64,000 bases of DNA, taken from Myxococcales bacterium. Its GTDB lineage: Bacteria > Myxococcota_A > Polyangia > Haliangiales > Haliangiaceae. The position numbers were made by a program, and so were the translations under genes. The DNA lies in the NCBI GenBank assembly GCA_016720595.1, contig JADKKI010000018.1, forward strand, positions 175,822-239,821. The letters run 5' to 3'. The number at the start of each line of letters is the position of its first letter. The first letter of the stretch is position 1. Below are positions 8,843 to 17,335 of this stretch, piece by piece. Under the pieces are notes generated by a model that did not search any database, was not told the DNA's origin, and worked only from the letters and a program-made list of their open reading frames with translations.

Positions 8843-9105
8843 GTGACCGACGAACCCGAGGACGAGGGGTCCAAGCCTGAGCCCAAGGCCGACGACAAGG
8901 CCGAGGCGCGGGCTGACAAGGCCGAGGCCAAGGCTGACAAGGCCGAGGCCAAGGCTGAAGGCTGACAAGGCCGAGGCGAAGGCTGACGCGAAGGCTGACA
9001 AGGCCGAGGCCAAGGCTGACAAGGCCGACGACAAAGCCGAGGCGAAGGCTGACAAGGCCGAGGCCAAGGCTGACAAGGTCGGAGGCGAAGTCAGCCAAGG
9101 ATGCG
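8843..9105 (+). pseudogene. Frameshifted N-terminal repeat region of the TRAP Q gene
   Basis: A GTG at 8843 opens a frame encoding an acidic start and then repeats built from Ala-Asp-Lys-Ala-Glu. The frame hits TGA after about 40 codons because AAGGCTG is duplicated in tandem (8951-8957 and 8958-8964, +7 bases). In the shifted frame the same repeats continue without a stop to about 9080, where one extra G (near 9081) shifts again and restores the frame of the permease. Undoing both changes would give a continuous N-terminal extension of about 85 residues. Either two real mutations, slippage or an assembly error in a repeat could explain this. Confidence 0.6.
8890..9080 (+). repeat. Degenerate 12-21 bp tandem repeat (GCCGAGGCCAAGGCTGACAAG-like units)
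   Basis: Units built from GCCGAGGC, AAGGCTGAC and AAG recur about ten times, encoding Ala/Glu/Lys/Asp repeats in one frame. Such repeats expand and contract by slippage, and a 7-bp duplication is visible inside it. Confidence 0.8.
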
Positions 9106-9741
9106 GTGCCGACCGGCGAGGCCGACATCCCGGCGACGCGCAAGCAAGAGGCGATCGAGCCCGAGCCACGGGCGAGCTCGGTCGACCTCCGCGGTGCGAT
9201 CACCTATCCCGACGATGGGCCGCTGTCCGCGATGGTCCGCAAGATCGACAACGGCATCGGCGTCGCCGAGCAGATCGTGCTGGTCACGATCATGTCGATC
9301 GTGATCCTCACCGCCGCGAGTCACGCCCTGCTCGATCGGTTCGCGCACATCCACGTGCCGTTCAAGGACGACGTGATCCGCGCTGGCACGTTTGCGATCG
9401 CCATGCTCGCGGGCGCGTTCGCCAGCCACCAGGCCAAGCACCTCTCGATGGATCTGATCTCGCGGCGGCTGTCCCCGCGGGCGCGCCTGTTCCTCAAGGT
9501 GCTGCTGTCGCTGTTCGTGATCTTCATGGTCGTCCTGTTCATTCGATCGGGCTTCCACAACATCACCAACGAGCAGCAGTTCGCCTCCGAGGACAAGCTG
9601 ATCTCCCGCGTGCGCATCGCGTGGCTGATCCCGATCGGCGGCTTCATGATCATCCTCCACACGGTGCTCCACACGATCATCGACGTGGACTACATCCTCC
9701 GACGCAAGACGCCACCCGAGAAGATGAGGTCGGGGCACTGA
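9106..9741 (+). CDS. TRAP transporter small permease (DctQ family)
   Basis: A 211-residue inner-membrane protein as it now reads. After about 50 soluble residues come four membrane helices (about 63-82, 93-112, 127-147, 167-187), with a conserved-looking HQAKHLSMDL loop typical of DctQ. It pairs with the M permease, which starts one base after its stop. The visible start is a GTG at 9106 with a weak AAGGA at 9097-9101, but the promoter and repeat region suggest the original start was the GTG at 8843, lost through two frameshifts. The permease core is intact, so transport may be kept if translation begins at 9106. Confidence 0.85.
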   Translation: MPTGEADIPATRKQEAIEPEPRASSVDLRGAITYPDDGPLSAMVRKIDNGIGVAEQIVLVTIMSIVILTAASHALLDRFAHIHVPFKDDVIRAGTFAIAMLAGAFASHQAKHLSMDLISRRLSPRARLFLKVLLSLFVIFMVVLFIRSGFHNITNEQQFASEDKLISRVRIAWLIPIGGFMIILHTVLHTIIDVDYILRRKTPPEKMRSGH

Positions 9742-9742
9742 T

Positions 9743-12370
9743 ATGCAGACCTTACTCATCATCCTCCTCGCCCTCGTGTTCATCAGCGGAGCACCGCTGT
9801 TCACGATCATGCTCGCGGGCACCGCCCTCGGGTCGTACTTCTCCGCCCGCGGCTTCACGATCGGCTTCGATGGCGCGATCAACAAGCTGTTCGGCACCAG
9901 CGGCCGCGACGAGATCGAGGTGCTCTCCACGATCCCGCTGTTCATCTTCGCCGGCTACATCCTGGCCGAGGCCAAGACCGCCGATCGCCTCGTGCGGTTC
10001 GCCAACGCGATGCTCGGCTGGATGCCAGGCGGCCTCGCGATCGTCACGATCCTCACGTGCTCGCTGTTCACGGTGTTCACCGGCGCCTCGGGCGTCACGA
10101 TCATCGCGCTCGGCGGCGTGCTGATGCCCGCGCTCGTCCGCAACGGCTATCCCCAGCGGTTCTCGATGGGCCTGATCGCCGGCACCGGCTCGGTCGGCCT
10201 GCTGTTCCCGCCTGCCCTGCCGCTGTTCATCTACGGCACCGTCTACGGCCTGATCCAGTCCGAGGAAGAGAAGAAGCTCGGCGTGTGGGCGACCGAGCGG
10301 TTCCTGTTCGCGGGCATCGTGCCCGGCCTCGTGCTCGTCGGCATGCTGTCGGCCGTCGCCGTGACGGTCGCGGTCGTGAAGAAGCTGCCGCGGCAGAAGT
10401 TCGAGATGGGCGAGCTCGGCAGGAGCTTCCTCCGCGCGCTGCCCGAGCTGTTCATCCCGTTCGGTGTGATCCTCGGGCTCGCCAAGGGCTTCGGCCTGCC
10501 GGAGATCGCGGCGCTCACCGTGGTCTACGTCGTGATCCTCGAGATCGTGATCTACCGGATGATCAAGCTCAAGGGGATGTGGGCCATCAGCTACGAGGCG
10601 ATGGCGATGATCGGCGCGATCTTCCTCATCATCCTGTGTTCGACTGCGCTCACCGACTTCATCGTCAACGCCGAGGTCCCCAAGAAGCTGATCGCCTGGA
10701 CCCAGGCCCACGTCAGCTCGAAGATCGCGTTCCTCCTGGCGATCAACGTGATCCTGCTGATCGTCGGCACGGTCATGGACATCTTCTCGGCGATCGTCGT
10801 CGTGGTGCCGCTGATCGCGCCGATCTCGCGCGCCTACGGCATCGACCCCTACCACCTCGGCGTGATCTTCCTGTTGAACCTCGAGGTCGGGTACCTGCAC
10901 CCGCCGGTCGGGCTCAACCTGTTCCTGACGAGCGTCAAGTTCAACCGACCGATCACCGAGGTGATGTGGGCGACGATCCCGTTCTTGTTAACGATGATCG
11001 TCGCACTCCTCGTGATCACGTACGTGCCGGCGCTGACGGTCGTCCCGGAGGCCGAGCGCGTCGCACCGGTGATGAACCTCGTCGAGATCGCGGCCAACGG
11101 TGTCGAGGAGAGCAAGGTCTCGATCGCGGAGATCCAGCTCGTCGATGCGGTCGGACGCCCGCTCAAGGATATCGAGAACAAGCCGACGATCCGGAAGTTC
11201 GCCGATTGCCGGCCCAAGATCGGAGATCCCAAGCCCGGCGATCCGCCGCAGAAGCCGAAGGAGGAGCTCGAGAAGGACCTCACGGCCTGCCAGCAGCTGT
11301 TCTTCGACGTCTCGACCTGCAAGCCGAACCCGAAATCGGTCGACGCCGCCCAGGCGATCTGCGCGAACAAGGCGATCGCGGAGTGGACCGTCAAGCAGAT
11401 GAACGGCGACATCCTCCACCCGGAGCGCGCGATCATCCTGATCGGCGAGCTGCCGCTGGTCGATGCGGCCGGCGATCCGCTCGAGTACGAGGCCCCGGTC
11501 CTCGATGACAAGGGGGCGCCGGTGCTGCTGCCCGGCGAGCCCGAGCTCGACGAGAACATGAAGCCGAAGCTCGATCCGAACGGGCAGCCCGTGCTCGGAC
11601 AGGGCGAGCCGAAGTTCGAGACCAAGAAGCTCGTCGGTAAGGACGGCAAGCCCGTGGTCAAGAAGCTCGCCTCGTGCGCGTTCCACAACGTCGAGAGCGA
11701 GCGCGAGGGCTGCCGCGCGCCGTTCATCGCGGTCTCGAACTGCATGATCAGCTTCGAGGAGCCCACGGACTGCATCGAGGAGAAGTCCAAGGCGTGCGGC
11801 GACGCGCCCGCACCCGAGACGCCGGCTCCGGCCAACGAGGGATCGGGAAGCGCGGCTGGATCCGCGAGCGCCGCATCGGCCGGATCGGGGAGCGCCGCCG
11901 GATCGGGCGCGGCTGGCTCGGGCAGCGCGACCGCCGAGGCAGGCAGCGCGGCTGCCGGGTCCGGCAGCGCGACCGCCGAGGCAGGCAGCGCGGCCGCCGG
12001 GTCTGCCGGGTCTGCCGGGTCCGGCAGCGCGGCTGCGGGCTCGGGTGCCCCCACGCCGCCGCAGGCCGGCAACCCTGCGCAGTGTCGCAAGGAGGTGTTC
12101 GCCACCTGCGTGCGCGAGCAGATCCAGAGCTGCACGCACGACGCCGTCAAAGAGTTCGTGGCGGAGAAGGACAACCTGAAGTTCCTGTTCGATCCCCCGG
12201 CCCCCGCGGGTGCGGCAGCGACGACCAAGGGCGATGCGGCGTCGATGTCCCCGGCCTCCAAGGACAGCGGCGGCGGCTGCTCGACCACGAACGGCGCGGG
12301 CGGGCTCCTGCTCGTCGGCGCCGCGCTGGTCGGCCTGCGCCGTCGCCGTCGGCCGCGTCTCGCCGCGTGA
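9743..12370 (+). CDS. TRAP large permease (DctM family) with long C-terminal MYXO-CTERM-like extension
   Basis: An 875-residue protein. Residues 1 to about 440 are a complete DctM-type permease, with many membrane helices and motifs such as TGASGVTIIALGG, GLLFPPALPLFIYG and GYLHPPVGLNLF. DctM proteins normally end here. The extension (about 441-875) is soluble and cysteine-rich, then has a Gly/Ser/Ala-rich linker (about 690-775), another Cys cluster, and ends with GGGCS, a hydrophobic stretch and five consecutive arginines, which is the MYXO-CTERM sorting pattern. The extension should be extracytoplasmic. The gene overlaps the next one by 4 bp (GTGA). Whether the tail is processed while the permease stays in the membrane is unclear. 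Confidence 0.9.
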   Translation: MQTLLIILLALVFISGAPLFTIMLAGTALGSYFSARGFTIGFDGAINKLFGTSGRDEIEVLSTIPLFIFAGYILAEAKTADRLVRFANAMLGWMPGGLAIVTILTCSLFTVFTGASGVTIIALGGVLMPALVRNGYPQRFSMGLIAGTGSVGLLFPPALPLFIYGTVYGLIQSEEEKKLGVWATERFLFAGIVPGLVLVGMLSAVAVTVAVVKKLPRQKFEMGELGRSFLRALPELFIPFGVILGLAKGFGLPEIAALTVVYVVILEIVIYRMIKLKGMWAISYEAMAMIGAIFLIILCSTALTDFIVNAEVPKKLIAWTQAHVSSKIAFLLAINVILLIVGTVMDIFSAIVVVVPLIAPISRAYGIDPYHLGVIFLLNLEVGYLHPPVGLNLFLTSVKFNRPITEVMWATIPFLLTMIVALLVITYVPALTVVPEAERVAPVMNLVEIAANGVEESKVSIAEIQLVDAVGRPLKDIENKPTIRKFADCRPKIGDPKPGDPPQKPKEELEKDLTACQQLFFDVSTCKPNPKSVDAAQAICANKAIAEWTVKQMNGDILHPERAIILIGELPLVDAAGDPLEYEAPVLDDKGAPVLLPGEPELDENMKPKLDPNGQPVLGQGEPKFETKKLVGKDGKPVVKKLASCAFHNVESEREGCRAPFIAVSNCMISFEEPTDCIEEKSKACGDAPAPETPAPANEGSGSAAGSASAASAGSGSAAGSGAAGSGSATAEAGSAAAGSGSATAEAGSAAAGSAGSAGSGSAAAGSGAPTPPQAGNPAQCRKEVFATCVREQIQSCTHDAVKEFVAEKDNLKFLFDPPAPAGAAATTKGDAASMSPASKDSGGGCSTTNGAGGLLLVGAALVGLRRRRRPRLAA

Positions 12371-13248
12371 GCCCGGCGGTCGGCCTCGTTCGCACGCTTC
12401 GCCCGCAGCAGTGGGTGAAGAACGTGTTCGTGGCCGCGCCGCTGGTGTTCGCGCAGCACCTGACCGAGCCGAGCTATGTCTGGCGGTCGGCCGCGGCCGT
12501 CCTCGCGTTCTGCCTGCTGTCCGGCGCGGTCTACGCGTTCAACGATGTCCGTGACGTCGAAGCGGATCGCGCCCACCCCCGCAAGCGGTTCCGTCCGATC
12601 GCGGCCGGCCAGCTCTCGGAGCGAGCGGCGCTGACCTGGGCGGCGGTCCTCGCCGTGGTCTCCCTCGCAGGCTGCTTCGCGATCAGCTGGAAGCTCGCCG
12701 TCTACGCGGCGGCGTACCTGGGCCAGAACGTGGCGTACAGCCTCAAGCTGAAGCAGATCGCGTTCCTCGACGTCGGCCTGATCGCGAGCGGCTTCCTGCT
12801 CCGGGTCCTCGCGGGCGCGGCGGCGATCGCGGTCCCCGCCTCGGGCTGGCTCCTGATCTGCACCGCCCTGCTCGCCACCCTGCTCGGCTTCGGCAAGCGC
12901 GCGCACGAGCTGGCATGGGCCGAGCGCAGCGGCGATCCCAAGGCCACACGCGCCGCGCTCGTGGGGTACTCGCTCCCGGCACTGCGGATCGCGATGTATG
13001 TCCTCGCCGCGGCGACCTGTGCGGCCTACGTCGCCTACACGCAGGACGAGCACACGATGCGGACGTTCGGCAGCGAGCGGCTCGTGATCAGCGCGCCCTT
13101 CGTCGGGCTCGGGATCCTGCGGTTCCTGGTCCTGGCGCTGTGGCGGCCCAAGGACGATAGCCCCACCGAGGCGATGCTGAGGGATCCGTGGTTCCTCGTG
13201 GTGGTCGCCGGGGCTGTGGCGGCGATCCTGTACGCGATCTACGGCTGA
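12367..13248 (+). CDS. UbiA-family prenyltransferase, decaprenyl-phosphate phosphoribosyltransferase-like
   Basis: A 293-residue polytopic membrane protein of about eight to nine helices. The N-terminal RTLRPQQWVKN segment and the NDVRDVEADRAHPRKRFRPIAAG signature (the NDxxDxxxD polyprenyl-phosphate/metal site) match the decaprenyl-phosphate phosphoribosyltransferase branch of UbiA, which moves phosphoribose onto a polyprenyl phosphate on the way to arabinose donors. The start GTG overlaps the TRAP M stop by 4 bp. Lying directly before the mevalonate genes, it would use a product of that pathway. The exact acceptor and donor are not provable from sequence. Confidence 0.82.
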   Translation: MSPAVGLVRTLRPQQWVKNVFVAAPLVFAQHLTEPSYVWRSAAAVLAFCLLSGAVYAFNDVRDVEADRAHPRKRFRPIAAGQLSERAALTWAAVLAVVSLAGCFAISWKLAVYAAAYLGQNVAYSLKLKQIAFLDVGLIASGFLLRVLAGAAAIAVPASGWLLICTALLATLLGFGKRAHELAWAERSGDPKATRAALVGYSLPALRIAMYVLAAATCAAYVAYTQDEHTMRTFGSERLVISAPFVGLGILRFLVLALWRPKDDSPTEAMLRDPWFLVVVAGAVAAILYAIYG

Positions 13249-13284
13249 GCCCGTGATCGACGGCGTCCGTGGTAAAGACGTCTC

Positions 13285-14403
13285 GTGCCCGGCGACCCCA
13301 GCGAGCCCGACATCGCGAAACGCAAGGCCGATCACCTCGAGGTGGCGGCGTCGGGCCGCGCCGAGTTCGTGAAGTCCACGCTGCTCGAGCACGTGCACCT
13401 GATCCACCAGGCGCTCCCCGAGCTGTCTCTCGACGAGATCGATCTCGACACCGAGCTCGTCGGTCGGCCCCTGCGTGCGCCGCTCCTGATCACGGGCATG
13501 ACCGGGGGCACCGCCGAAGCCGCCGCCGTCAACCGCGACCTCGCACGCGCCGCCCAGGCCGCTGGCGTGGCGTTCGGTGTGGGCTCGCAGCGCGCGATGG
13601 ACGAGCATCCCGAGCTGACCGCGAGCTACCAGGTCCGCGATGTGGCGCCCGACGTGGTGCTGCTCGGCAACGTCGGCGCGGTGCAGGCGCTCGCGATGGG
13701 CGCCGCCCGCGTGATCGAGCTCGCCAAGCGGATCGGCGCCGATGCGCTCGCGATCCACCTGAACCCCGGGCAGGAGCTGATCCAGGTCACGGGAGACCGC
13801 GACTTCCGGGGGGTCCGCGATGGGATCGCCCGGATCATCGACGCGTCACCGATGCCGATCGTCGTGAAGGAGACCGGGTGCGGACTGTCCTCGGCCGCGG
13901 CCCGCTCGCTCGCCAGCATCGGCGTGCACACCGTGGACGTCGCCGGTGCCGGCGGCACCAGCTGGGTCGCCGTCGAGGCAGTGCGCGCCACGGCGGGCAG
14001 CGAGGCCGCCGCGCTGGGGACCGAGTTGTGGGACTGGGGCCTGCCGACGGCGGTCTCCGTCGTCGCGTGTGCGCGGGCCGGCCTCGTCACGATCGCGTCG
14101 GGTGGGATGCGCACCGGGTACGACGTCGCGCGCGCGCTCGCCCTCGGAGCCCGCGCCGGCGGAATGGCAGCGCCGATGCTGCGGGCACAGCGCGCCGGCG
14201 GCCAGGCCGCGGTCGCCGAGCTGATCGCGCAGATCGTGGGCTCGATCCGGGCGGTGTGCCTGCTCACCGGCTCCGCCGCCGTCACGGATCTCGCCCGCGC
14301 TCCGCGTCACCTCGGCGCACCGCTGCGCGACTTCCTCGACGACCTGGTTCCGATGCCGGGACCGGGTCCCGGATCCACCCACAGCCCCACCTCCACACCA
14401 TGA
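13285..14403 (+). CDS. fni: Type II isopentenyl-diphosphate delta-isomerase
   Basis: A 372-residue flavin-dependent enzyme that interconverts isopentenyl and dimethylallyl diphosphate. Motifs include the N-terminal RKADHLE, LLITGMTGGT, GVGSQRAM, HLNPGQELIQ, the glycine-rich FMN site DVAGAGGTSW and ASGGMRTGYDVARALALGA. Length fits the family. The GTG start at 13285 follows a TAAAGA hexamer (13273-13278) by 6 nt. It is the first of six isoprenoid genes, with a 4-bp overlap to mvk. The C-terminal Pro/Ser-rich tail is not conserved in the family. Confidence 0.95.
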   Translation: MPGDPSEPDIAKRKADHLEVAASGRAEFVKSTLLEHVHLIHQALPELSLDEIDLDTELVGRPLRAPLLITGMTGGTAEAAAVNRDLARAAQAAGVAFGVGSQRAMDEHPELTASYQVRDVAPDVVLLGNVGAVQALAMGAARVIELAKRIGADALAIHLNPGQELIQVTGDRDFRGVRDGIARIIDASPMPIVVKETGCGLSSAAARSLASIGVHTVDVAGAGGTSWVAVEAVRATAGSEAAALGTELWDWGLPTAVSVVACARAGLVTIASGGMRTGYDVARALALGARAGGMAAPMLRAQRAGGQAAVAELIAQIVGSIRAVCLLTGSAAVTDLARAPRHLGAPLRDFLDDLVPMPGPGPGSTHSPTSTP

Positions 14404-15320
14404 CGGCGATCGGCCTCGGCAAGATCATCCTCCTCGGCGAGCACGCGGTGGTCTACGGCTTCCCGGCCCTCGCCGCGGCGCTCGACCGCGGTGTCGCGAT
14501 CGCGGCTGTCCCCACGCCCGCGGGCGGATCGCTCCGCATCGACATCCCCGCGTGGAACCTCAAGGTCACGGCGACCGATGACCACCCCGTCGCGCGCTCG
14601 CTGCTCGCGATCGTGGATTCGCTCGGGCTCGGGCGCCCCACGGTCTCGCTCGTCGGTGACGCGCAGATCCCGCCCGGTGCCGGCCTCGGCTCCTCGGCGG
14701 CGCTCGCGGTCGCGGTGTCGCGAGCGCTGCTGACGCACGCCAAGCGCAAGCTCGATGCGCGCGAGATCACCGCCGCCGCCTCCGCGAGCGAAGCGCTGAT
14801 GCACGGCAAGCCGAGCGGCGTGGACGTCGCCCTCGCGATCGCGGGCGGCATCGGCGTGTTCCGCAAGACCACCGGGCTGCGCTCGTTCGCGAGCCCCACT
14901 CTGCGCGTGCTCGTCGGTCCGAGTGGTGCCCCGCGCACGACCTCGGCGATGGTCGAGCGCGTGGCCGAGGCGACCGCGAGCTCCGCTGATGATCCGCGCC
15001 TGCGCGCACTCGGCGGGTTGACCGATACCGGCACCACCGCGCTGCTCGCCAAGGATCTCGTCGGGCTCGGGGCCGCGATGAACCGCGCACACGACCTGCT
15101 GTCCGAGCTCGGCGTGTCGACCGAGCAGCTCGATTCGCTCTGCGAGGCCGCCCGGGTCTCGGGCGCGTACGGCGCGAAGCTCACCGGCGCGGGCGGCGGC
15201 GGCGCCGTGATCGCGATCGCGCCGCGCGAGCGAGAGCAGGCGGTGCTCACCGAGTGGAAGAACGTCGGCGTCACCGGCTTCGTCGCGACCGTCGGCGGCG
15301 GCGCCGGGACGGCCGCGTGA
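14400..15320 (+). CDS. mvk: Mevalonate kinase
   Basis: A 306-residue GHMP kinase that phosphorylates mevalonate with ATP. Near the N-terminus is GKIILLGEHAVVYG, the mevalonate-kinase signature, then the GHMP ATP loop PPGAGLGSSAAL (about 91-102), HGKPSGVD for substrate and cation binding, and the C-terminal GAKLTGAGGGG motif. The ATG overlaps the fni stop (ATGA) and the stop overlaps the mvaD start (GTGA). Second gene of the isoprenoid operon. The HAVVYG signature separates it from the phosphomevalonate kinase two genes on. Confidence 0.95.
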   Translation: MTAIGLGKIILLGEHAVVYGFPALAAALDRGVAIAAVPTPAGGSLRIDIPAWNLKVTATDDHPVARSLLAIVDSLGLGRPTVSLVGDAQIPPGAGLGSSAALAVAVSRALLTHAKRKLDAREITAAASASEALMHGKPSGVDVALAIAGGIGVFRKTTGLRSFASPTLRVLVGPSGAPRTTSAMVERVAEATASSADDPRLRALGGLTDTGTTALLAKDLVGLGAAMNRAHDLLSELGVSTEQLDSLCEAARVSGAYGAKLTGAGGGGAVIAIAPREREQAVLTEWKNVGVTGFVATVGGGAGTAA

Positions 15321-16294
15321 GCACGGCCACCGCGCGCGCGTGCGCGAACATCGCCCTCGTCAAGTACTGGGGCAAGCGGGATGCGGAGCAGAACCTCCCC
15401 GCCGCGGGCTCGCTCTCGCTGACCCTCGGCGCCCTCGTCACGGAGACCACCGTCACGTTCGATCCAAGGCTCTCCACCGACGAGCTCGTGCTCGACGGTG
15501 CCGTGGCGGGCCCCGCCGAGACGGCGCGCACCAGCGGCTTTCTGGATCTGATCCGCGCCGAGGCCAAGCTCGCCACACGGGCGCGGGTCACGAGCACGAA
15601 TGACTTCCCCACGGCGTCGGGGCTCGCCTCCTCGGCCTCGGGGTTCGCCGCCCTCGCGGTGGCCGCCTCGACTGCGGCCGGCCTCGTCACCTCGCCGCGC
15701 CAGCTCTCGATCCTCGCGCGTCGTGGCTCGGGGTCCGCCGCGCGCTCGGTCTACGGCGGGTTCGTCCGCATGCACGCCGGGCACGCCACCGATGGCAGCG
15801 ATTGCTATGCCGAGCCGATGACGTCTTCGCTCACCGAAGGCGTGCGGATGGTGATCGCGATCGTGGGCGGCGGCGCGCCAAAGACGCACGGCTCGCGCGA
15901 CGCGATGGATCACACCGCGAAGACCTCGCCGCTGTACCAGGCGTGGCTCGAGCTCGTGCCACACGATCTCGCCGCCGCCGAGGGTGCGCTGTCGTCGGGA
16001 GATCTCGTCGCACTCGGCACGATCGCCGAGGCCAACGCGCTCGCGATGCATGCCTCGGCGATCGCGGCGCGCCCCGCCGTGATCTACTGGCAGCCGACGA
16101 CGCTCGCCCTGCTCGCCGAGGTCCGGGCGCTCCGCGCGCGGGGCAAGGCTGCGTGGGCGACGATGGACGCGGGTCCGCACGTCAAGGTCCTGACCTCGAC
16201 AGGTGACGCAGAGGCGGTGGCCGCGGCGCTCCGCCCGATCGCCAGCGAGGTGATCGTGTCGGCGCCCGGTGGGCCCGTCTCGGTGTCGACGTGA
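15317..16294 (+). CDS. mvaD: Diphosphomevalonate decarboxylase
   Basis: A 325-residue GHMP-family enzyme that converts mevalonate 5-diphosphate to isopentenyl diphosphate with loss of CO2 and ATP use. The diagnostic ANIALVKYWGKRD is at about 8-20, with SGLASSASGFAAL as the ATP loop and RRGSGSAARSVYGGF carrying the family's serine/arginine cluster, and DAGPHVK near the C-terminus. The GTG at 15317 overlaps the mvk stop. A 67-bp gap with no clear promoter separates it from pmk. Confidence 0.95.
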   Translation: MSTATARACANIALVKYWGKRDAEQNLPAAGSLSLTLGALVTETTVTFDPRLSTDELVLDGAVAGPAETARTSGFLDLIRAEAKLATRARVTSTNDFPTASGLASSASGFAALAVAASTAAGLVTSPRQLSILARRGSGSAARSVYGGFVRMHAGHATDGSDCYAEPMTSSLTEGVRMVIAIVGGGAPKTHGSRDAMDHTAKTSPLYQAWLELVPHDLAAAEGALSSGDLVALGTIAEANALAMHASAIAARPAVIYWQPTTLALLAEVRALRARGKAAWATMDAGPHVKVLTSTGDAEAVAAALRPIASEVIVSAPGGPVSVST

Positions 16295-16361
16295 TGCGTC
16301 TGCACCAGGTCTCCACATTCGATCCACGCTGCCTCCACACCGGGCTGCCATCGTGAACACC

Positions 16362-17318
16362 ATGACGGCCACGGCGCCCGGCAAGCTGATCCTGACCGGC
16401 GAGTACGCCGTGCTCGACGGTGCGCCGGCCCTCGTGATCGCCGTCGATCGGCGGGTCGTCGCCTACGCGCGAGGCCCCGTCCCCGCCGGCAGCTCCCCGT
16501 TCCTCGTCGCGGTCGCCGACGAGCTCGCGGCACGGCGCGGCAAGGACGACCCGAGCGTCGCGGCCGCGACCAAGATCGCCGTCGATTCGAGCGCGTTCTA
16601 CGACGGCACGCAGAAGCTCGGGCTCGGCTCGAGTGCCGCCGTCACCGTGGCGACGACCGCGCTCGCGCTCGCGGATGCCGGGACGTTCGACGTGCGTGAG
16701 GTGCTCGAGATCGCGAGCGCGGCCCACGCCGCGGCACAAGGCCTGCGCGGCGCGCGTGGCTCGGGCGCGGACATCGCCGCGGCCGTGCACGGCGGCACGA
16801 TCGTGTTCGCCGGTGGGCAGATCACCCGCGGCGCCTGGCCCGCGAGCGTGCTGCTCCTGCCGTTCTTCACCGGCGTGTCCGCGGACACCGCCACCCTGGT
16901 CGCCGCCGTGGCGGCCGCGCGCGCCGAGCACCCCGTCGAGGTCGAGGCGGCGTTGCGCGCGGTGACGGAGGCCTCGCGCGCAGCCTGCGCGGCGATCGTG
17001 GCGCGCGCACACCTGGCCGGCACGGGCGTGGCGTTGCTCGCCGCGCTCCGGCTCGCCGCGGTCGCGACCGACCGCCTGGCGCTCGCCACGGGAGTTGCCC
17101 TGGTCCCCGGGTGTGTCACGGCCGCACGGTCGGCGATGGCGGCGTTCGGGGGCACCGCGAAGACCACCGGAGCGGGGGGCGGAGACATCGGGATCGCCGT
17201 GATCCCGAGCACCGCGGATGTAACCGGCGCCACCCGTGCGCTCATCCAATGCGGATGTCAGCCCCTGCGGCTCTCCGTCGACGAGGCGGGCGTGGACTTA
17301 CGCCCAGCCGCGTCGTAA
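16362..17318 (+). CDS. Phosphomevalonate kinase
   Basis: A 318-residue GHMP kinase that makes mevalonate 5-diphosphate. GKLILTGEYAVLDGAPAL at the start is the phosphomevalonate-kinase form of the N-terminal motif (EYAVLxG against EHAVVYG), followed by LGLGSSAAVTV, ARGSGADIAAAVHGG and TGAGGGDIGIAV. It lies between mvaD and mvaA, filling the one missing kinase step. ATG 16362 was taken as start; a GTG three codons upstream (16353) is also possible. No strong Shine-Dalgarno is seen. Confidence 0.9.
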   Translation: MTATAPGKLILTGEYAVLDGAPALVIAVDRRVVAYARGPVPAGSSPFLVAVADELAARRGKDDPSVAAATKIAVDSSAFYDGTQKLGLGSSAAVTVATTALALADAGTFDVREVLEIASAAHAAAQGLRGARGSGADIAAAVHGGTIVFAGGQITRGAWPASVLLLPFFTGVSADTATLVAAVAAARAEHPVEVEAALRAVTEASRAACAAIVARAHLAGTGVALLAALRLAAVATDRLALATGVALVPGCVTAARSAMAAFGGTAKTTGAGGGDIGIAVIPSTADVTGATRALIQCGCQPLRLSVDEAGVDLRPAAS

Positions 17319-17335
17319 ACACCAGGGTCCCCGTC

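Noticed and set aside
8890..9080. CRISPR array
   Set aside because: The repeats are short, contiguous, without spacers, and encode protein in one frame. No CRISPR array was seen elsewhere.
10849..13758. 969-codon minus-strand frame across the TRAP M, UbiA and fni genes
   Set aside because: Antisense of three well-supported genes.
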